Shown: positions 1-12,899 of the stretch, piece by piece
Numbering within the stretch: the first letter of the stretch is position 1
How the letters are laid out: each line of letters begins with the position of its first letter
DNA from: Climacium dendroides
Taxonomy: Eukaryota; Streptophyta; Bryopsida; Hypnales; Climaciaceae
Assembly (NCBI GenBank): GCA_950106755.1
Contig: OX467082.1
Coordinates: 1,364,001-1,428,000 of the forward strand
Direction: 5' to 3'
DNA: 64,000 bases
Notes under the pieces: generated by a model
What the model was told of the DNA's origin: nothing
What the model saw: only the letters and a program-made list of their open reading frames with translations
The model's database searches: none
Position numbers and translations under genes: made by a program

Positions 1-332
1 GTTTTCTAAGACTAATTTCTACTCTAATTCGAAATTTTGTAAAATCCTTCAAATTAAATATTTTATTATAATTCAAATTTTAAATCTATATCTATTATTT
101 TTAGATTTCCTAATTATAGGTGACACAAATTTTTGACTTACACCATAATATTCTAAACTATAGTGTATAACTATAATGAAATTTTCATATTTTTTTAAAC
201 CATTTTTTGTATTTAATATAAATTTCTTTCACTTATTCTTTATAAATTCAAAATAATCTCAAATATCTTGGTGAAAGTTTGAAATTTTTAAGATGTATAG
301 GAGACATGTGATTTTGACTTTGAAATATAAAA
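1..332. other. AT-rich spacer, nothing recognised
   Basis: Strongly AT-rich sequence with no open frame of note and no repeat that I could match elsewhere in the window. Confidence 0.5.
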
Positions 333-1196
333 TCATACTACTAAAATCATAACTCCCTCTGTAATATCATAAATGCTACCATTAATACTAGTGGCTCGTG
401 CTTGCTATGCTAGGTATTCATTATATCACATATTAGTCAAATTTTGATATACTTGAATAGAATGCATGATAATGATTTCAATAAGTCTTTAAAATAATTA
501 TTTTAAATATTTTGTAAAAATATTTCCAATCATGCATACATAGAAATTGTATTTTCACACAATGTGATATTACAGAAATAAAGTAGCAATTTGCAATCAC
601 TTTTGTAATATCATTTTTTACAAAGGGTGATATTATAGAAAAATATAGTTGTTGCAATTAAGGTGATATTAAAGAGGATCCATAGGATGATATTATAGAG
701 GTAGCAAATCCATTACTTCTCTTGGCTTTACACTTCTTTGCACTTCTATGATTTTATGCTTTTGTGAGCTTTGAGCTTTCATGATTTCAATTTTCTATTG
801 GTACTACCAAATGAATTGAAAAATTTATTCAATTGAAGCATATTTGGATTTCACAATAATTAAGTTGTTCACAAAGTTTTTTAGATTTATAAATTTTTCT
901 TTTCAATTCTTCAATTTGGGTTGCCATTCTTTGTAACAATGAAGTCAAATTTCTAATGCATTCTAATGTATGTGTATCTTTTATAGTATTTACCATTGCA
1001 TATGTTTTATTCATCATTCAATAAATTTCTATTGTATATTTCACTATATGCTTACTTATAAAAAAAATTATACAAAGATTTTAGCCATTTTTATTTGAAG
1101 ATTTATTGAAATTTTTGTTCTACATTCTATCTAATACATAATTTTTTTTATAAAATTGTAATGATGAATGCGTAGCATAGCAAGCACCAACCGCTA
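333..1196. repeat. TIR-bearing repeat, copy A
   Basis: A ~33 bp end near 391-424 (core GTGCTTGCTATGCTA followed by a version of CATTCA) recurs in inverted orientation at about 1164-1196 (core TAGCATAGCAAGCAC). This is the structure of a small non-autonomous DNA transposon (MITE-like). The interior is AT-rich and carries only a spurious 62-codon frame on the minus strand. The sequence just outside the left end (about 333-390) recurs directly after the right end, so copy A and the following copy B look like a tandem duplication of a larger unit. The superfamily is not determined. Confidence 0.6.
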
Positions 1197-1722
1197 GTTC
1201 ATACTACTAAAATCATAAGTCTCTCTGTAATATCACAAATGTTATTATTAATACTAGGGGCTTGTGCTTGCTATGCTACGCATTCATTGTATCACATATT
1301 AATAAAAATTTGATATATTTGAATAGAATGCATGATAATGATTTCGATAAGTCTTTAAAATAATTATTTTAAATTCACAACAATTAAATTGCTCACGAAG
1401 CTTCTAAGATTTATAAAGTTTTTTTTTAAAAGTTTCTATTTGGTTTGCTATTGTTTGTAACAATTAATTCGAATTTCTAATGCATTCTAATGTATGTGTA
1501 TCTTTTACCATATTCATCATTGTATGTATATCATTCATCATTCATTAAATTTCTATTGTTTATATCAATATATGTTTATTTATAAAAAAATTATATGAAG
1601 ATTTTAGTAATTTTTATCTGAAGATTTATTGAAATTCTTGATCTTCATTCTATTTAATAGATAAAAATTCTAATGAAATTCTAATGGTGAATGCATAGCA
1701 TAGCAAGCACCAACCACTAACA
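1197..1722. repeat. TIR-bearing repeat, copy B (internally deleted)
   Basis: This is a second copy of the element at 333-1196, with the same left flank and left end (about 1246-1280) and an inverted right end at about 1686-1718. It is several hundred bases shorter than copy A, consistent with an internal deletion. The match to copy A is clearest over the first ~120 bases after the left end, where most positions agree by eye. Confidence 0.6.
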
Positions 1723-2720
1723 TAAAATTAAAAAATTCCAATCAAACTTTGCAAAAAATATAACATACACAACTAAACATTTACTATTATTTACTACTAT
1801 TATTATGGGGTTACCAAGTAAGAAGTCCCATTTAACTATAAAAAAATTCCTTGCTCTTTTAAAATGAAAATCTTACAAATCCTAATCCACTTTACTTAGT
1901 GTAGTTACATTACTATTCCATAAAGAAATGGATATAAATAACTTTATCACCCTAATGAAGATCACAACAAAGATAGCCCTCTCAAAATTGAGATTGACAA
2001 TCCATTTCCATGGCTTTCAACACTTTCAGATATTTTCATTATTAGAGCAAAGTGCTTCACTAATAGGAATTTCCCCAATTAAAAATTTCAATGAAGAAAT
2101 TTCTTTGGTTATGTATGTATCATGTAAATATAAGTTACAAATTGTTCATGTTGGAAGCAATAGGGTGACAGTCACAAGCAGCCCCAAACTACCCCTGATG
2201 ACATGAGTAAGATTTATCCTGATAACTTGTAATTGATTTCATTTCTGAGGGTATGGAGTGTCCACCTTGTAAAGCAAGACGCAATAAATTACTCCTGCAG
2301 TTCCGCTCTGAGAAACTAATCACGGAGTATATTGACCAAGTATGTTTCTTGGGAACTTTGATGATATGTGTTGTAGGCTATTAAAGGACAGTTAGGAGGC
2401 ATCAGTCGGTAGTACTAGCAGGCTACACCACTCCAAGGCTAAATCATACTGTTACTGTATTCTGAAAACTCCAAAACCAGCAACGCCAGCCAGACTCGTA
2501 ATAGTCTCAGTGAGGAACCGAGTAGTATTGGTGTACAATTGATTCAAAAACGCTGATTCATTCAATATTTCAGCAGAAAAGATGTGGACATCAAAATGCG
2601 GAGCCCACCATGGGACTCAAACATCATTTCATATCAAAATTCTTCTGGTGAATGTTTAGACTCTAGCAAAAAACCAATCGGCTAAGGAAGACAGAGAACG
2701 GCAACAAGCTCTACCGCCGT
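1723..2720. other. Spacer and probable 3' flank of the S15 gene
   Basis: AT-rich up to about 2,200, then more balanced composition toward the 3' end of the ribosomal protein gene. The part next to 2,720 probably holds its 3' UTR. No other gene was recognised; the 92-codon frame at 1,928-2,206 has no recognisable similarity. Confidence 0.4.
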
Positions 2721-4195
<1,475 letters not shown>

Positions 4196-4489
4196 GATTC
4201 AAGAAGGCGAGAAAGCTTGCGGAAGCTAGGCTGAGCAAATCACGCACAATGCCTTCGGAAAACGAAAGCGTGAAAGAGAGACAGGGATACCCTAGCTCTG
4301 GAGTTTACCGCCGCTGGAGAGTTAGGGCAAAGCTATCACCGTCTATTCGGGGCATCCTCAGTGAACACGGCAAACGGCAAACCCACACGGCAAATCAAAG
4401 GGCATCCCCGCCCAGATGAAAGAGCACTGTAACGGTACTGTACTGTACATCCCGTAGACGCTTTTGTGAGAATATATGTTTTTTTGGGT
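4196..4489. promoter_or_regulatory. Probable promoter and 5' UTR of the S15 gene
   Basis: This GC-richer segment lies directly upstream of the minus-strand ATG at 4193-4195 and gives way to AT-rich repeats beyond about 4,450. It is assigned by position only; no clear TATA box was seen. Confidence 0.4.
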
Positions 4490-5245
4490 AGCACAATAAA
4501 AAAATTTAAAATTTTCTGAAAAAAATTTAAAATTTATATTTCTCACATAAAGTATTTTTGTTTACATGGAAAATTTTGAATCATTCTATTTAGACTAGTG
4601 ATGAGGAAGTTATGAAGAATCTTGTTTCAAAAAGCAATTTAAGTATCTTTTGAAAAAATAACTTATAGGATTCATTTTTTAATTAAATTTTCACAATTTG
4701 AAGAAAAAGGTCAACAAGATTTAGTTTGCCCACTACAACAACTCATTGTTGACATTATGATGTTTCAATTCCATCTTAGACCTATTAACACTTTATTTTT
4801 TCCTTCTATTTTATATGTACTTTTACTAAACAATTTTTGGCAAAGAATCAAAATCAAATGTGTGTTTTTTGGATTTTTTCCTAGACTTTCAACTCAATTC
4901 TTCAATAATTTTTTTTTAATTCAATATTGGTAAAGCAATAATTTTAGGCTAAGAAGATTGAAAGATTTAAAATCCAGTTAGGCTAGGAGCAAAGAAACAA
5001 TTATTTTCTTTACTTCAAATGTGAATATCTTGCAATCCCCATGGACAAACTTTATGCAATTTTTTCCACATATTCTTATACTAGCCTAATTCTTCTCCAC
5101 CTTAAGGTCTTCTCTACCCTAAATCCTATAATTAGATATGTAAAAAAAATTCTAAAGTTTTTTCTAATTTACAATAGAAATAGTGGCTTTGAGTGGAATT
5201 TGATGAAAAAAAGGTTTTGGGACTTAAGGGTTAATAAGAATAAAT
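4490..5245. repeat. Repeat family 2, copy 1
   Basis: AT-rich repeat that aligns by eye with 56,440-56,996 plus 59,326-59,720, and more weakly with about 21,690-22,270. Shared landmarks are 'attctatttagactagt-atgag-aagttatga', 'tttcaattccatcttag' and a right end resembling 'tttgatgaaaaaaaggttttgg'. No coding capacity was recognised. It is probably a degenerate non-autonomous element. Confidence 0.5.
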
Positions 5246-5319
5246 TAATCTCTTCTTACTATAGGACTTCAATGTGATTTGCTATTACAAGTTGCCGTGC
5301 TTATTATCAACATTAATCC

Positions 5320-5830
5320 TTGAAGGCCCAAGTTCTTTTTGGATTTAAAAACATCATTGCTTTTGAAATGTTATAGGTTTTAATGTCACTAAGGTATAGA
5401 AATTCCAACTGTACAATCTTGTAGTGTACATATTGCAAATGAAGTGAATCAAATTTGGAATCATTTGGCAATATATACACTGCAAGATTATAATGTTTTA
5501 CTATTGAAGAAGGATGCTAAAATTTTCCTAGCAACAGATTTGATTTCTAAACCTACTGAAATGAAAAAACTTTAACCTCTGATGTCATTCTAAACTAGCA
5601 TAAAAACACATTGATGGAAGAAAATATGATTCAAGTGACTCATTATGTCTAGAAAATGGCTTTGAAATGCCAAAAAATAGCAAAAAAAGTTGCTAAAAAT
5701 CACATGTAAGGCTAAAATTCCTCTACTAAAATGAAAAAGGATGCTAAAATTTTCCTAGCAACACATTTGGAGGTGAAATTCGATTTCTAAACCTACTCAA
5801 ATGAAAAACCTTTAACCCCTAAACGTCACA
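5320..5830. repeat. Fragments of the TTAA-bounded repeat family, inverted
   Basis: Carries inverted, rearranged pieces of the ~980 bp repeat seen intact at 24,946-25,926. Examples are 'aaactttaacctctgatgtca' and two copies of 'gatgctaaaattttcctagcaaca' about 220 bases apart. The duplicated internal piece suggests a rearranged or doubly inserted old copy. Confidence 0.5.
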
Positions 5831-6674
5831 GGCAGAACATATAGGAAGTTAGGAGCTTTTTTGCGCTTGATAGGAAAACTGGAATTATTTGAAATTGCCT
5901 CTTTTACCGAGGACTTCACCGTTGAACTTTGGAGCCAATTACTTGATGAATATGAGTGCAATTTCTAAGAGGATCCATTGTGCGGATTGAGAGATTATAA
6001 TATTTGATGAACAGGTTATTTCAGAAAATCTGGGGTATTTTTTAGCACATCAAACCTTTTGGAATTTGTGGAAGGTAGAGCACGAATTAAGGTAGGTACA
6101 CCCAAATGTGCCATTGACCTTAAACTGCCATCTATACTGTATGTACACCTCCAAAATCAGTTCTTTACCTATATCATAAAGAACTGAAACGCTTTTAGAA
6201 CCAAACTTTGTTCCTTAATAACTTTTACATACAGTATCCAAATGCCACGTTCTCTGGTGCGTTGGAACCTCCTTTCACTTGCCAACAATAACATATGAAA
6301 ATTTAACCAGTCTAACTATAGAAAATAGGTTCAGTAGTAAAAAGTGGCGGTTTTGAGTGTACCTACCTTACATGCTTGCGTCATTCAAGTATGACGTAGA
6401 GTCTCTACTGAACAATCCAGGGAACAATCGAGGGAAAGAATTAAATCAGATGAAGCTTAAAAAAAAGCTCAATTTCTGTGACACCCGAAACTTGCATGAA
6501 GTGAAGTGTGATTTTTGTAAAGATCAGGACGATCCATGCACAGATTGCTGCCGTTCACGTCACCGAACTACTGTGGAACGCAAGGCTGCACATGTCCAAT
6601 TGAATGAGGTGTGAAACTTTGAAAAAAAAAATCCTATTCTCAGCGTCCCCAAAACGTCTGCTGACGTTCAAGGG
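5831..6674. other. Spacer, no gene recognised
   Basis: Mixed-composition spacer. An 85-codon frame at 6,357-6,614 contains a cysteine-rich stretch (CDFCKDQDDPCTDCC) that looks faintly zinc-binding. It has no supporting neighbours, splice sites or known similarity, so it is not called as a gene. Confidence 0.35.
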
Positions 6675-7653
6675 TTAACCCCTCAACGCCCAAGGGGCTC
6701 AAAAGCCGCCCCTCATAGTTTGGAATACAATTCAAAGTGTTGTAACTTTTGCATCTAATGTCTGAATTTGATAAAACTTGTTGGAGAATTTGCGCATACT
6801 AGTCTAGTTTGTGTGGTAAAATTTTCAGAGCAATTCAAGATGAACTGAGTTTGTGGCAGCCATTCGAAGTTCACAATTCAATTTGAGTTCAGCACACTGT
6901 ATTGTCATGGCTGCAACTTCGGGGGCTTGTAACTTCTTCATCTTGAGTCCGTTTTTAATAACATTTGTTGGGTTTTGATCCTCTAGAAATCTAGTTTGTG
7001 TGGTAAAATTTTCATGGAAATCCAAATTGTTTTGAATGTTTGGTAGCAATTCGAAGTTCAAAACCCTAACGGTTTTTGGTTATTGTGAACTTCGGCGGCT
7101 TGTAACTTCTTCATCTTGTATCCGTTTTCAAAAATTTTGGAGGCAAAAGTTGCGCATACTTGTCTAGTTGGTGTGGCTAAAATTTTGTGTCAATCAAAGA
7201 AGTAACAAGTGACTGAGAAGTATTTTAATAGAAGTAGGTTCAGCCTTAAATGTGTTTTTTTCACCCTTTTTTGCTATTTTTTTGACATTTCAAAGTTACT
7301 TTGCAAACACAATGAGTCAATTTTATGAATTTTTTTTTCATCAATATGTTTTTATGTTGATTTCAAAACACTTTTTAGTTCAAAGTTTTTTCATTTGAGT
7401 AGGTTTAGAAATCAAATTTCACCTCCAAATGTGTTTTTAGGAAAACTTCAGCATCTTTTTTCAACACTAAAACATTATAATCTTACAATCTATAAGGTCA
7501 AATGGCTCAAAATTTGATCCACGTCATCTACAATGTGTACACTACAAGATTGTACGGTTGAGATTTTCATACCTTAGTGACAAGTAAACTTATAAGGCTT
7601 GAAAAACAATGATGTCTTTAGACCCAAAATGTCCATGGGCCTTGAGGGGTTAA
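6675..7653. mobile_element. piggyBac-like non-autonomous element, copy 1
   Basis: Bounded by TTAA at 6675-6678 and 7650-7653. Ends are inverted: left CCCCTCAACGCCCAAGG, right CCTTGAGGGG reading into TTAA. It shares length and internal landmarks with the copies at 24,946 and 55,459. TTAA target sites with C-rich terminal inverted repeats are the hallmark of the piggyBac superfamily; no transposase is encoded. It is the most diverged of the three full-length copies. Confidence 0.55.
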
Positions 7654-7654
7654 A

Positions 7655-8375
7655 CTATAAAGTGATCCTAAATCAACATACAAATACAGTAGTGAAAGAA
7701 AATATTATTCAATTGATTCATTGTGTTAACAAAATGGCTTTGAAATGTCAAAAATAGCAAGAATAGTTGCAAGACTTTAAGGCTAAAACTCCTCTCTTAA
7801 AATGCTTCTCAATCACTCTTGTAACTTCTTGGATTGATATGAAATTTTTATCACAAAAAACTAAACTAGTATGCACAACTTTCCAATTTTTATATATTTA
7901 AAAAACAGACACTCTACAAAAAAAAAGAAACAACCCATTGAAGTTCATTGTAATCCAAACTTGTCTAGGTTTTGAACTTTGAATCACTCCCAAACATTCA
8001 AAACAACTTGGATTGACATGAAAATTTTACCACAATAACTAGACTGCAAAGGGAATATAATTCAAAAATGTTTTTTTTTTTATTGAAAATGAATATTGGA
8101 AGAAGGAGATAGAAACCCTCAAAGTTATAGCCATCAAAATGTAGTTTGATGAATTCAAATTGAACCTTTGAACTTTAAATTACTTTAAAAAAATTAGTAT
8201 ATCTTGGATTCATGTGAAAATTTTACTACACAAACAAGAAGAGAAAACACAGATTTTCCAACAAGTTCTATTTAGGCATTGGGTGCAAAAGTTACAACAC
8301 TTCAAATTAGACTTCCAAACTATGTGAAGACACTTTTGGTCCCCTAGGATTCTTAGGGATTAACCCTTGAAAGAC
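7655..8375. repeat. Inverted partial copy of the TTAA-bounded repeat
   Basis: Matches the reverse complement of the 24,946-25,926 element, for example 'attgtgttaacaaaatggctttgaaatg' split by a few differences and 'acttcttggattgatatgaa'. It ends in a decayed terminus (GGTCCCC ... GGGATTAACCC). It lies back to back with copy 1, forming a large imperfect inverted repeat. Confidence 0.55.
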
Positions 8376-9330
8376 ATTGAGAACCAAAATTGTCCAATGG
8401 ATGATTTCACTATTAACTATAGGAATAAAGAATGCACCTACTGGTCAAATAATAAGGGCATTTTGGTAACTATCCGTGGTCATGGGGGTAGAGTCCTTCA
8501 AGAATTAATCTAGACCATTGGGCTAGTCACCATGGAAATCATCCTTTTTGGCACCATGTGAATCATTCACTTAATAAAACCCAAGAACATTCATTAGAAG
8601 TCAAACTATTGTGCAAGATCCCCCCTTTTCACACAAAATTTCAAGGATGAACATCTACACTTTTGACTTTTGTAGAAGGATTCTTTATCATTCATCGAAC
8701 ACTTAGTATCTGCAACGATGTTACTAGGTTAAGTTACTGGAAAATCCAATGTCTTGTATTGAATCACTACATAACTTTGTTTACCAATGGCACGAGGGTC
8801 CCTTTTACATCCTACAATGAACATAACTGACTTATTGATGGTTCTTCAATCAACCCCAAGCATTTAGCAAAGCATAATACCTTTTTAGTGTGGAGAGAAC
8901 TACTATCTAGTTGAACAATGTTATGTACTGTCATGCATGTTTTTCTTTTCTTTTCATTTTGGACAAGGAGCTAGTTGTTTCTTCAATTCTCATGTGATAC
9001 TTAGGTGATACTTGGTGATACCTATATGAAAACTAGGTGATACTTGAGTAAAATTTGGCTACTAGTCTTGAAATAGAGTAGTCATCTATGTAATTTAATC
9101 CCCCCAAATAAAAATTTCCTTTATAAGAAGTTGCCAACATCTTTTGGCTGTAGCCAATTGGCGAAAAATCGTGCATAGAAAAAACACTGCTGTGAAAACC
9201 GCGAACGATTGGGCGGGGAGCAGGAAGCCCCCTCCAATAAAACACAAGCAAAATTACAAGAGAGAGTCAGGCATGAAAAACACTGCAGCTGTGAGGAAGC
9301 TGATCAAAACTGATAATGGATCTTTCCCCA
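8376..9330. other. Spacer, no gene recognised
   Basis: AT-rich spacer becoming more balanced after about 9,120. Around 8,995-9,045 there are four loose repeats of 'aggtgatactt'. No gene was recognised. Confidence 0.4.
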
Positions 9331-9358
9331 GAAATTTCCAGAAATTTCCAGAAATTTC
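9331..9358. promoter_or_regulatory. Heat-shock element array
   Basis: Three 10-base units of GAAATTTC with CA between them give six alternating GAA and TTC triplets, each separated by two bases. This is the perfect nGAAn/nTTCn binding pattern of trimeric heat-shock factors. A further CAGAAAT lies just downstream, out of register. It lies about 370-400 bases upstream of the start codon at 9728, in the presumed promoter of the DUF829 gene. Confidence 0.6.
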
Positions 9359-9727
9359 TCCCAGAAATAGTAACGTAGAGAACTGACCCCTAGTCCATGA
9401 AATACGCATCATACTGTAGGTATTACTTGTGAACAAAGTCACAGCTTCTCGAGATTTTGTTTCTGTTCTGTGGAAGGGACTGATGACGGGAGCCTCGAAG
9501 AAGCGTGATCGTGGCTGCGATGCCAAACATTGGTGAAATTGGTGGAGTCATGGTCTTCTTTCTGTCTGTCTGTGTGTGGATTCAATTTGGGTGTTGGCGA
9601 TTGCGAATGAAATGCAGTGAGGGATTAGCTACGCAATTCCTCCTCCCTCTTCTTTTACAGACGATCGATTTCAGGAATTGCTGCAATAGCAATGGCGATG
9701 GTGTAGTCTTTGAATCGTGTGTTTAAG

Positions 9728-12700
9728 ATGGAGCTTGGCAAATACGGGAAGTCGTATTGGGTGCGAGCCTCGCCTGAGGGAACGGGAGAGGGCATCTTAG
9801 TGGTGGTGGCGTGGATGTTTAGCAAGCGGCGTCACCTTGCGCCTTACACTCATCTTTACGCCGATTCCCGCTGCGACTCGCTCGTTTGCCACCCGCATGT
9901 GCTCAATATGTAATGCTCTTCCATTGTCCTATTGTCATGTTGCATTGGACAGTCTGTTGATTGCTTTTGCAGTTTCGCCTTGCTGTTGAAGAATGTGAGA
10001 GGCGCCTTGTTGTTCTCTTGAGCTCTAAGGGTTTACTGTTTTTTAAGCTATTGTGCGATCGTGTGGGGTGGCACAGGTGGTTTCCGAGCCGCGCTGAAGC
10101 GCTGGCAGTTCAAATCCTCGACGAGGTTCTCAAGGTCTTGACGACGTCCACTCCTTGCACTTGTTGATCGTTCATTGTTGTCTTCATTGTTGGGTCTTCA
10201 TTGTTGGGTCTTCACTCTTGGGTCTGCTTGTTGGTGCTTTGCAGGAGGTTGAGAGCAAGCCACGGCCCATTGTGTTTGCGACTTTCTCCGGGGGAGCGAA
10301 GGCGTGCTTGTACAAGATATTTCAGGTGCAGATCTTCGGTTCTCCTATTCTATGGCGATGCCGATTCAACTTAATTTTTCTATTGCGCCACGAGAGATTC
10401 AATTGCTTGGTCCTCTCTGATTGCGCATTAGATGGAATGCTAGTCCAATCGAGGCTGTCGTTTCTGTGCAAGTAGTTAGTTGCCATGGACAGCTTTGAAC
10501 CCTAAATTCCATGCCCTTTCTGTTTTATAATAATTAATTCGATTGATCATATTGTGAAATTAATGGAATTCAGACGGGTCCAAAGTTTATACCACCAGGA
10601 TCAGTGGAGGGCATTGAGTGTCTCAAATGATCAACAAAATTGGACAGAAGAGAGTTCCAGTTTGGCCTGGATCCTTTTGGTTCCTTTCGGAGTTAGTTTC
10701 TTTGCCATGTCCTTGGTTTCCAGAAGGTTTTGCAAATGAGTTCCGAAAGCTCAACTGAGATTTTCATTTGCAATGGAGACCAACCAAGTTACGTATCTTT
10801 TAACCAAGAATTAGTGGCATAGTTAGCTGCAGCTATGTGGGAGTGTTATACTTTATTGCGGTGGTGATGGAACAGATTTTACAAACTGGCTCAAAGGAGG
10901 AGGCAGGCTCGTTTTACGCAGTAGGTTTTCAAATCCTTCGTATCAGGTTTCCCTGTTGCAAGATTACCATGATGCATTGCTTTCAGTTTTCTGAATTGTC
11001 GTTCAACCACCTGGCTTGCCATGGAGTTTAAAGGTGAAGCTGATTTGGTTAGACAGCTGTTCCGAGCTTGACAGCTTTCGGAATGGCCTCCACAGCTCAG
11101 ATTTATTGTTTTGAAAGATGCAGCAGCGTCCGTTCAATATTTGAGGTCTAAGAACTGTTTTGGGTTTGGGTTTGCAGGGAAAGTATGGCCCTGTGAAGGC
11201 ATGTGTGCGAGGTCAAATTCACGACTCCAGCCCCATCGACTTTGTGAAAGACTTGGGTGCCCGCTTCGCCACCTTCTCTGTTTCGCAAAGAATACGGCGA
11301 TCGCTGTATGGCCTGCCTGCAATGTCGCATGCTGTGGCGAATATTCTGGATGCTCTGTTCTGGCGGAAATTTGAACTTCACCGAGAAGATTACTGGTTTG
11401 CTTTGAAAGAATCCTCGGTAAGCAGCTTGTATTGCTTCCTCGATGAGTGCTTATTATCCGTTTCGTGAAAGCCCTAAACCCCTAAAGGACCAAGGATTTA
11501 TGGTTTCTATGCAACCTATTGGATTGATCATATTGTGAAAATTAAGGTGCATATGAGGCCAAGTATTTCACCACCAGAATGAGTGAAGACATTGCTTGTG
11601 TGGTCAAAATACAATTAGAATCGGGCGAAAGATAGTCCCGCACGACATAGTCGAAAGTACTGCAAACATATGAGGCTTAATTTGTGCTTCCGGATCTTTT
11701 TCGGGTTTATGTTTTCTGTACGACCAATTGCATTGATCATATCGTGAAAATTAATAGTGCAGATGAGGTCAGATTTTTCACTACCAGAATGAGTGAAGAA
11801 CATTGCATGTGTTGGTCAAAATACAATTAGAATTGGGCGAAAGAAAGTCCCCACATGCCGCAGTCGAAAGTACTGCAACTACATGAGGCTTAGTTTGTGC
11901 CACTTGATCCTTTTGGGGTTAACCATATGAAAGGGGTGGCTACAAACACTGCTTGTAACGAACGCTGCCTTTACATCTCATGGTTGTCCATCCTGTTATG
12001 AACCCTTTGGGGGAGTTGAAACTCAGAAGGATGCCTAGCCCCTCGCTTGCTTGCTTTTCTCCAGCTCTATGAGCATCCTCTGTGCAGAAACTGTTATTCT
12101 ACTACAGTCCTCGCTTTAACTAGAGCTGATGTGAATCGAGTATGATACTGCAGAAACTGGGGCCTCTTCTGATCCTGTGCTGCACGAATGATGACTTGGC
12201 ACCATTTGACATTATCAACAAGTTTGCTACGGTGGTCAGAGACTCGGGATGCCCTGTGGATCTTGTTGTCTGGGACGATTCCGACCACGTGGGTGAGGTT
12301 CTTGCCTTCTAAATGCTTGAAGGTTGAAAACATTTCATGAATACTGTCAAGAAGTACAAAATAGTACTGTCAGTTTCTGAATCATATGTTTAGTATCTCT
12401 ATTGCAAAGGGAGGGCCTAAGAAATGGCTCAAAAGTGTAGAAATTTGGGGCATTATGAATCAATTTCATATGCCCATTAAAAATTGTCACTTGTGGTTAT
12501 AGGAATAGTGGCATTTTAAGATTGTCAAACAGTGTTTCTGAAATTCTCAAGCACTGAGGATTCTTCTGGAGGATACAGTGAAAATCGTCCCGAGGGTAGT
12601 TTGGAAAGAGACTAGAAAATTAAGTCTCCTTGTTTTCTGTGCCAGGTCATTTCCGCAATTTTCCCAAAGAATATCGTGTCGCAGTGAAGACTTTCTTGGA

Positions 12701-12899
12701 CCAACGGCTCTCACACGCAATTGGGACATCACCAAAAGACACAGCTATTGTGGGGGCCGAAAACGAAATAAATATACCAAAAGAAAATTCTGAAATGGGG
12801 ATTGGAACACAACCTTCACGTTTTCTTTCAGCCAATTTGGTGGCCATACAGGAAACGTGTTGTCATTCGGGGAAGTCGCTTCTCAATTCCAAGTTGTGA
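9728..12899 (+). CDS. TMEM53/DUF829 family alpha/beta-hydrolase-like protein
   Basis: Six exons: 9728-9909, 10077-10134, 10245-10325, 11178-11417, 12154-12292 and 12646-12899. They total 954 nt, 317 residues plus stop. Splice sites are GT-AG and all phases agree. Family landmarks are a hydrophobic strand then WMFSKRRHLAPYTHLYA (residues ~30-48), PIVFATFSGGAKACLYK (~89-105), the GQIHDSSPIDF block of exon 4, the LDALF-RFE-YW segment, LLILCCTNDDLAPF in exon 5, and DHVGHFRNFPKEYR across exons 5-6. The family is predicted to have an alpha/beta-hydrolase fold; candidate triad residues are Ser95 in FSGG, Asp200/201 in NDDLAP and His232 or His235 in DHVGH. Animal TMEM53 is a nuclear-envelope protein; the plant function is unknown. 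The ATG was chosen because the preceding in-frame sequence offers only a TTG. The family call is firm, the exact 5' end less so. Confidence 0.87.
10520..10690. repeat. Diverged intronic repeat unit (DUF829 intron 3)
   Basis: Contains 'attgatcatattgtgaaatt' and 'accaccaggatcagtggag', followed by an ATCCTTTTGG motif. The order and spacing match the better-preserved pair at about 11,517-11,915 in the same intron. It appears to be an older third copy. Confidence 0.45.
11517..11915. repeat. Tandem ~195 bp duplication inside DUF829 intron 4
   Basis: Two neighbouring units, about 11,517-11,705 and 11,725-11,915, share 'ttgatcatat-gtgaaaatta', 'accagaatgagtgaaga', 'ggtcaaaatacaattagaat' and 'agtcgaaagtactgcaa'. 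No coding function is evident. Confidence 0.6.

Noticed and set aside
6357..6614. Cys-rich 85-codon frame resembling a zinc finger
   Set aside because: Isolated among repeats, with no conserved spacing or gene structure.
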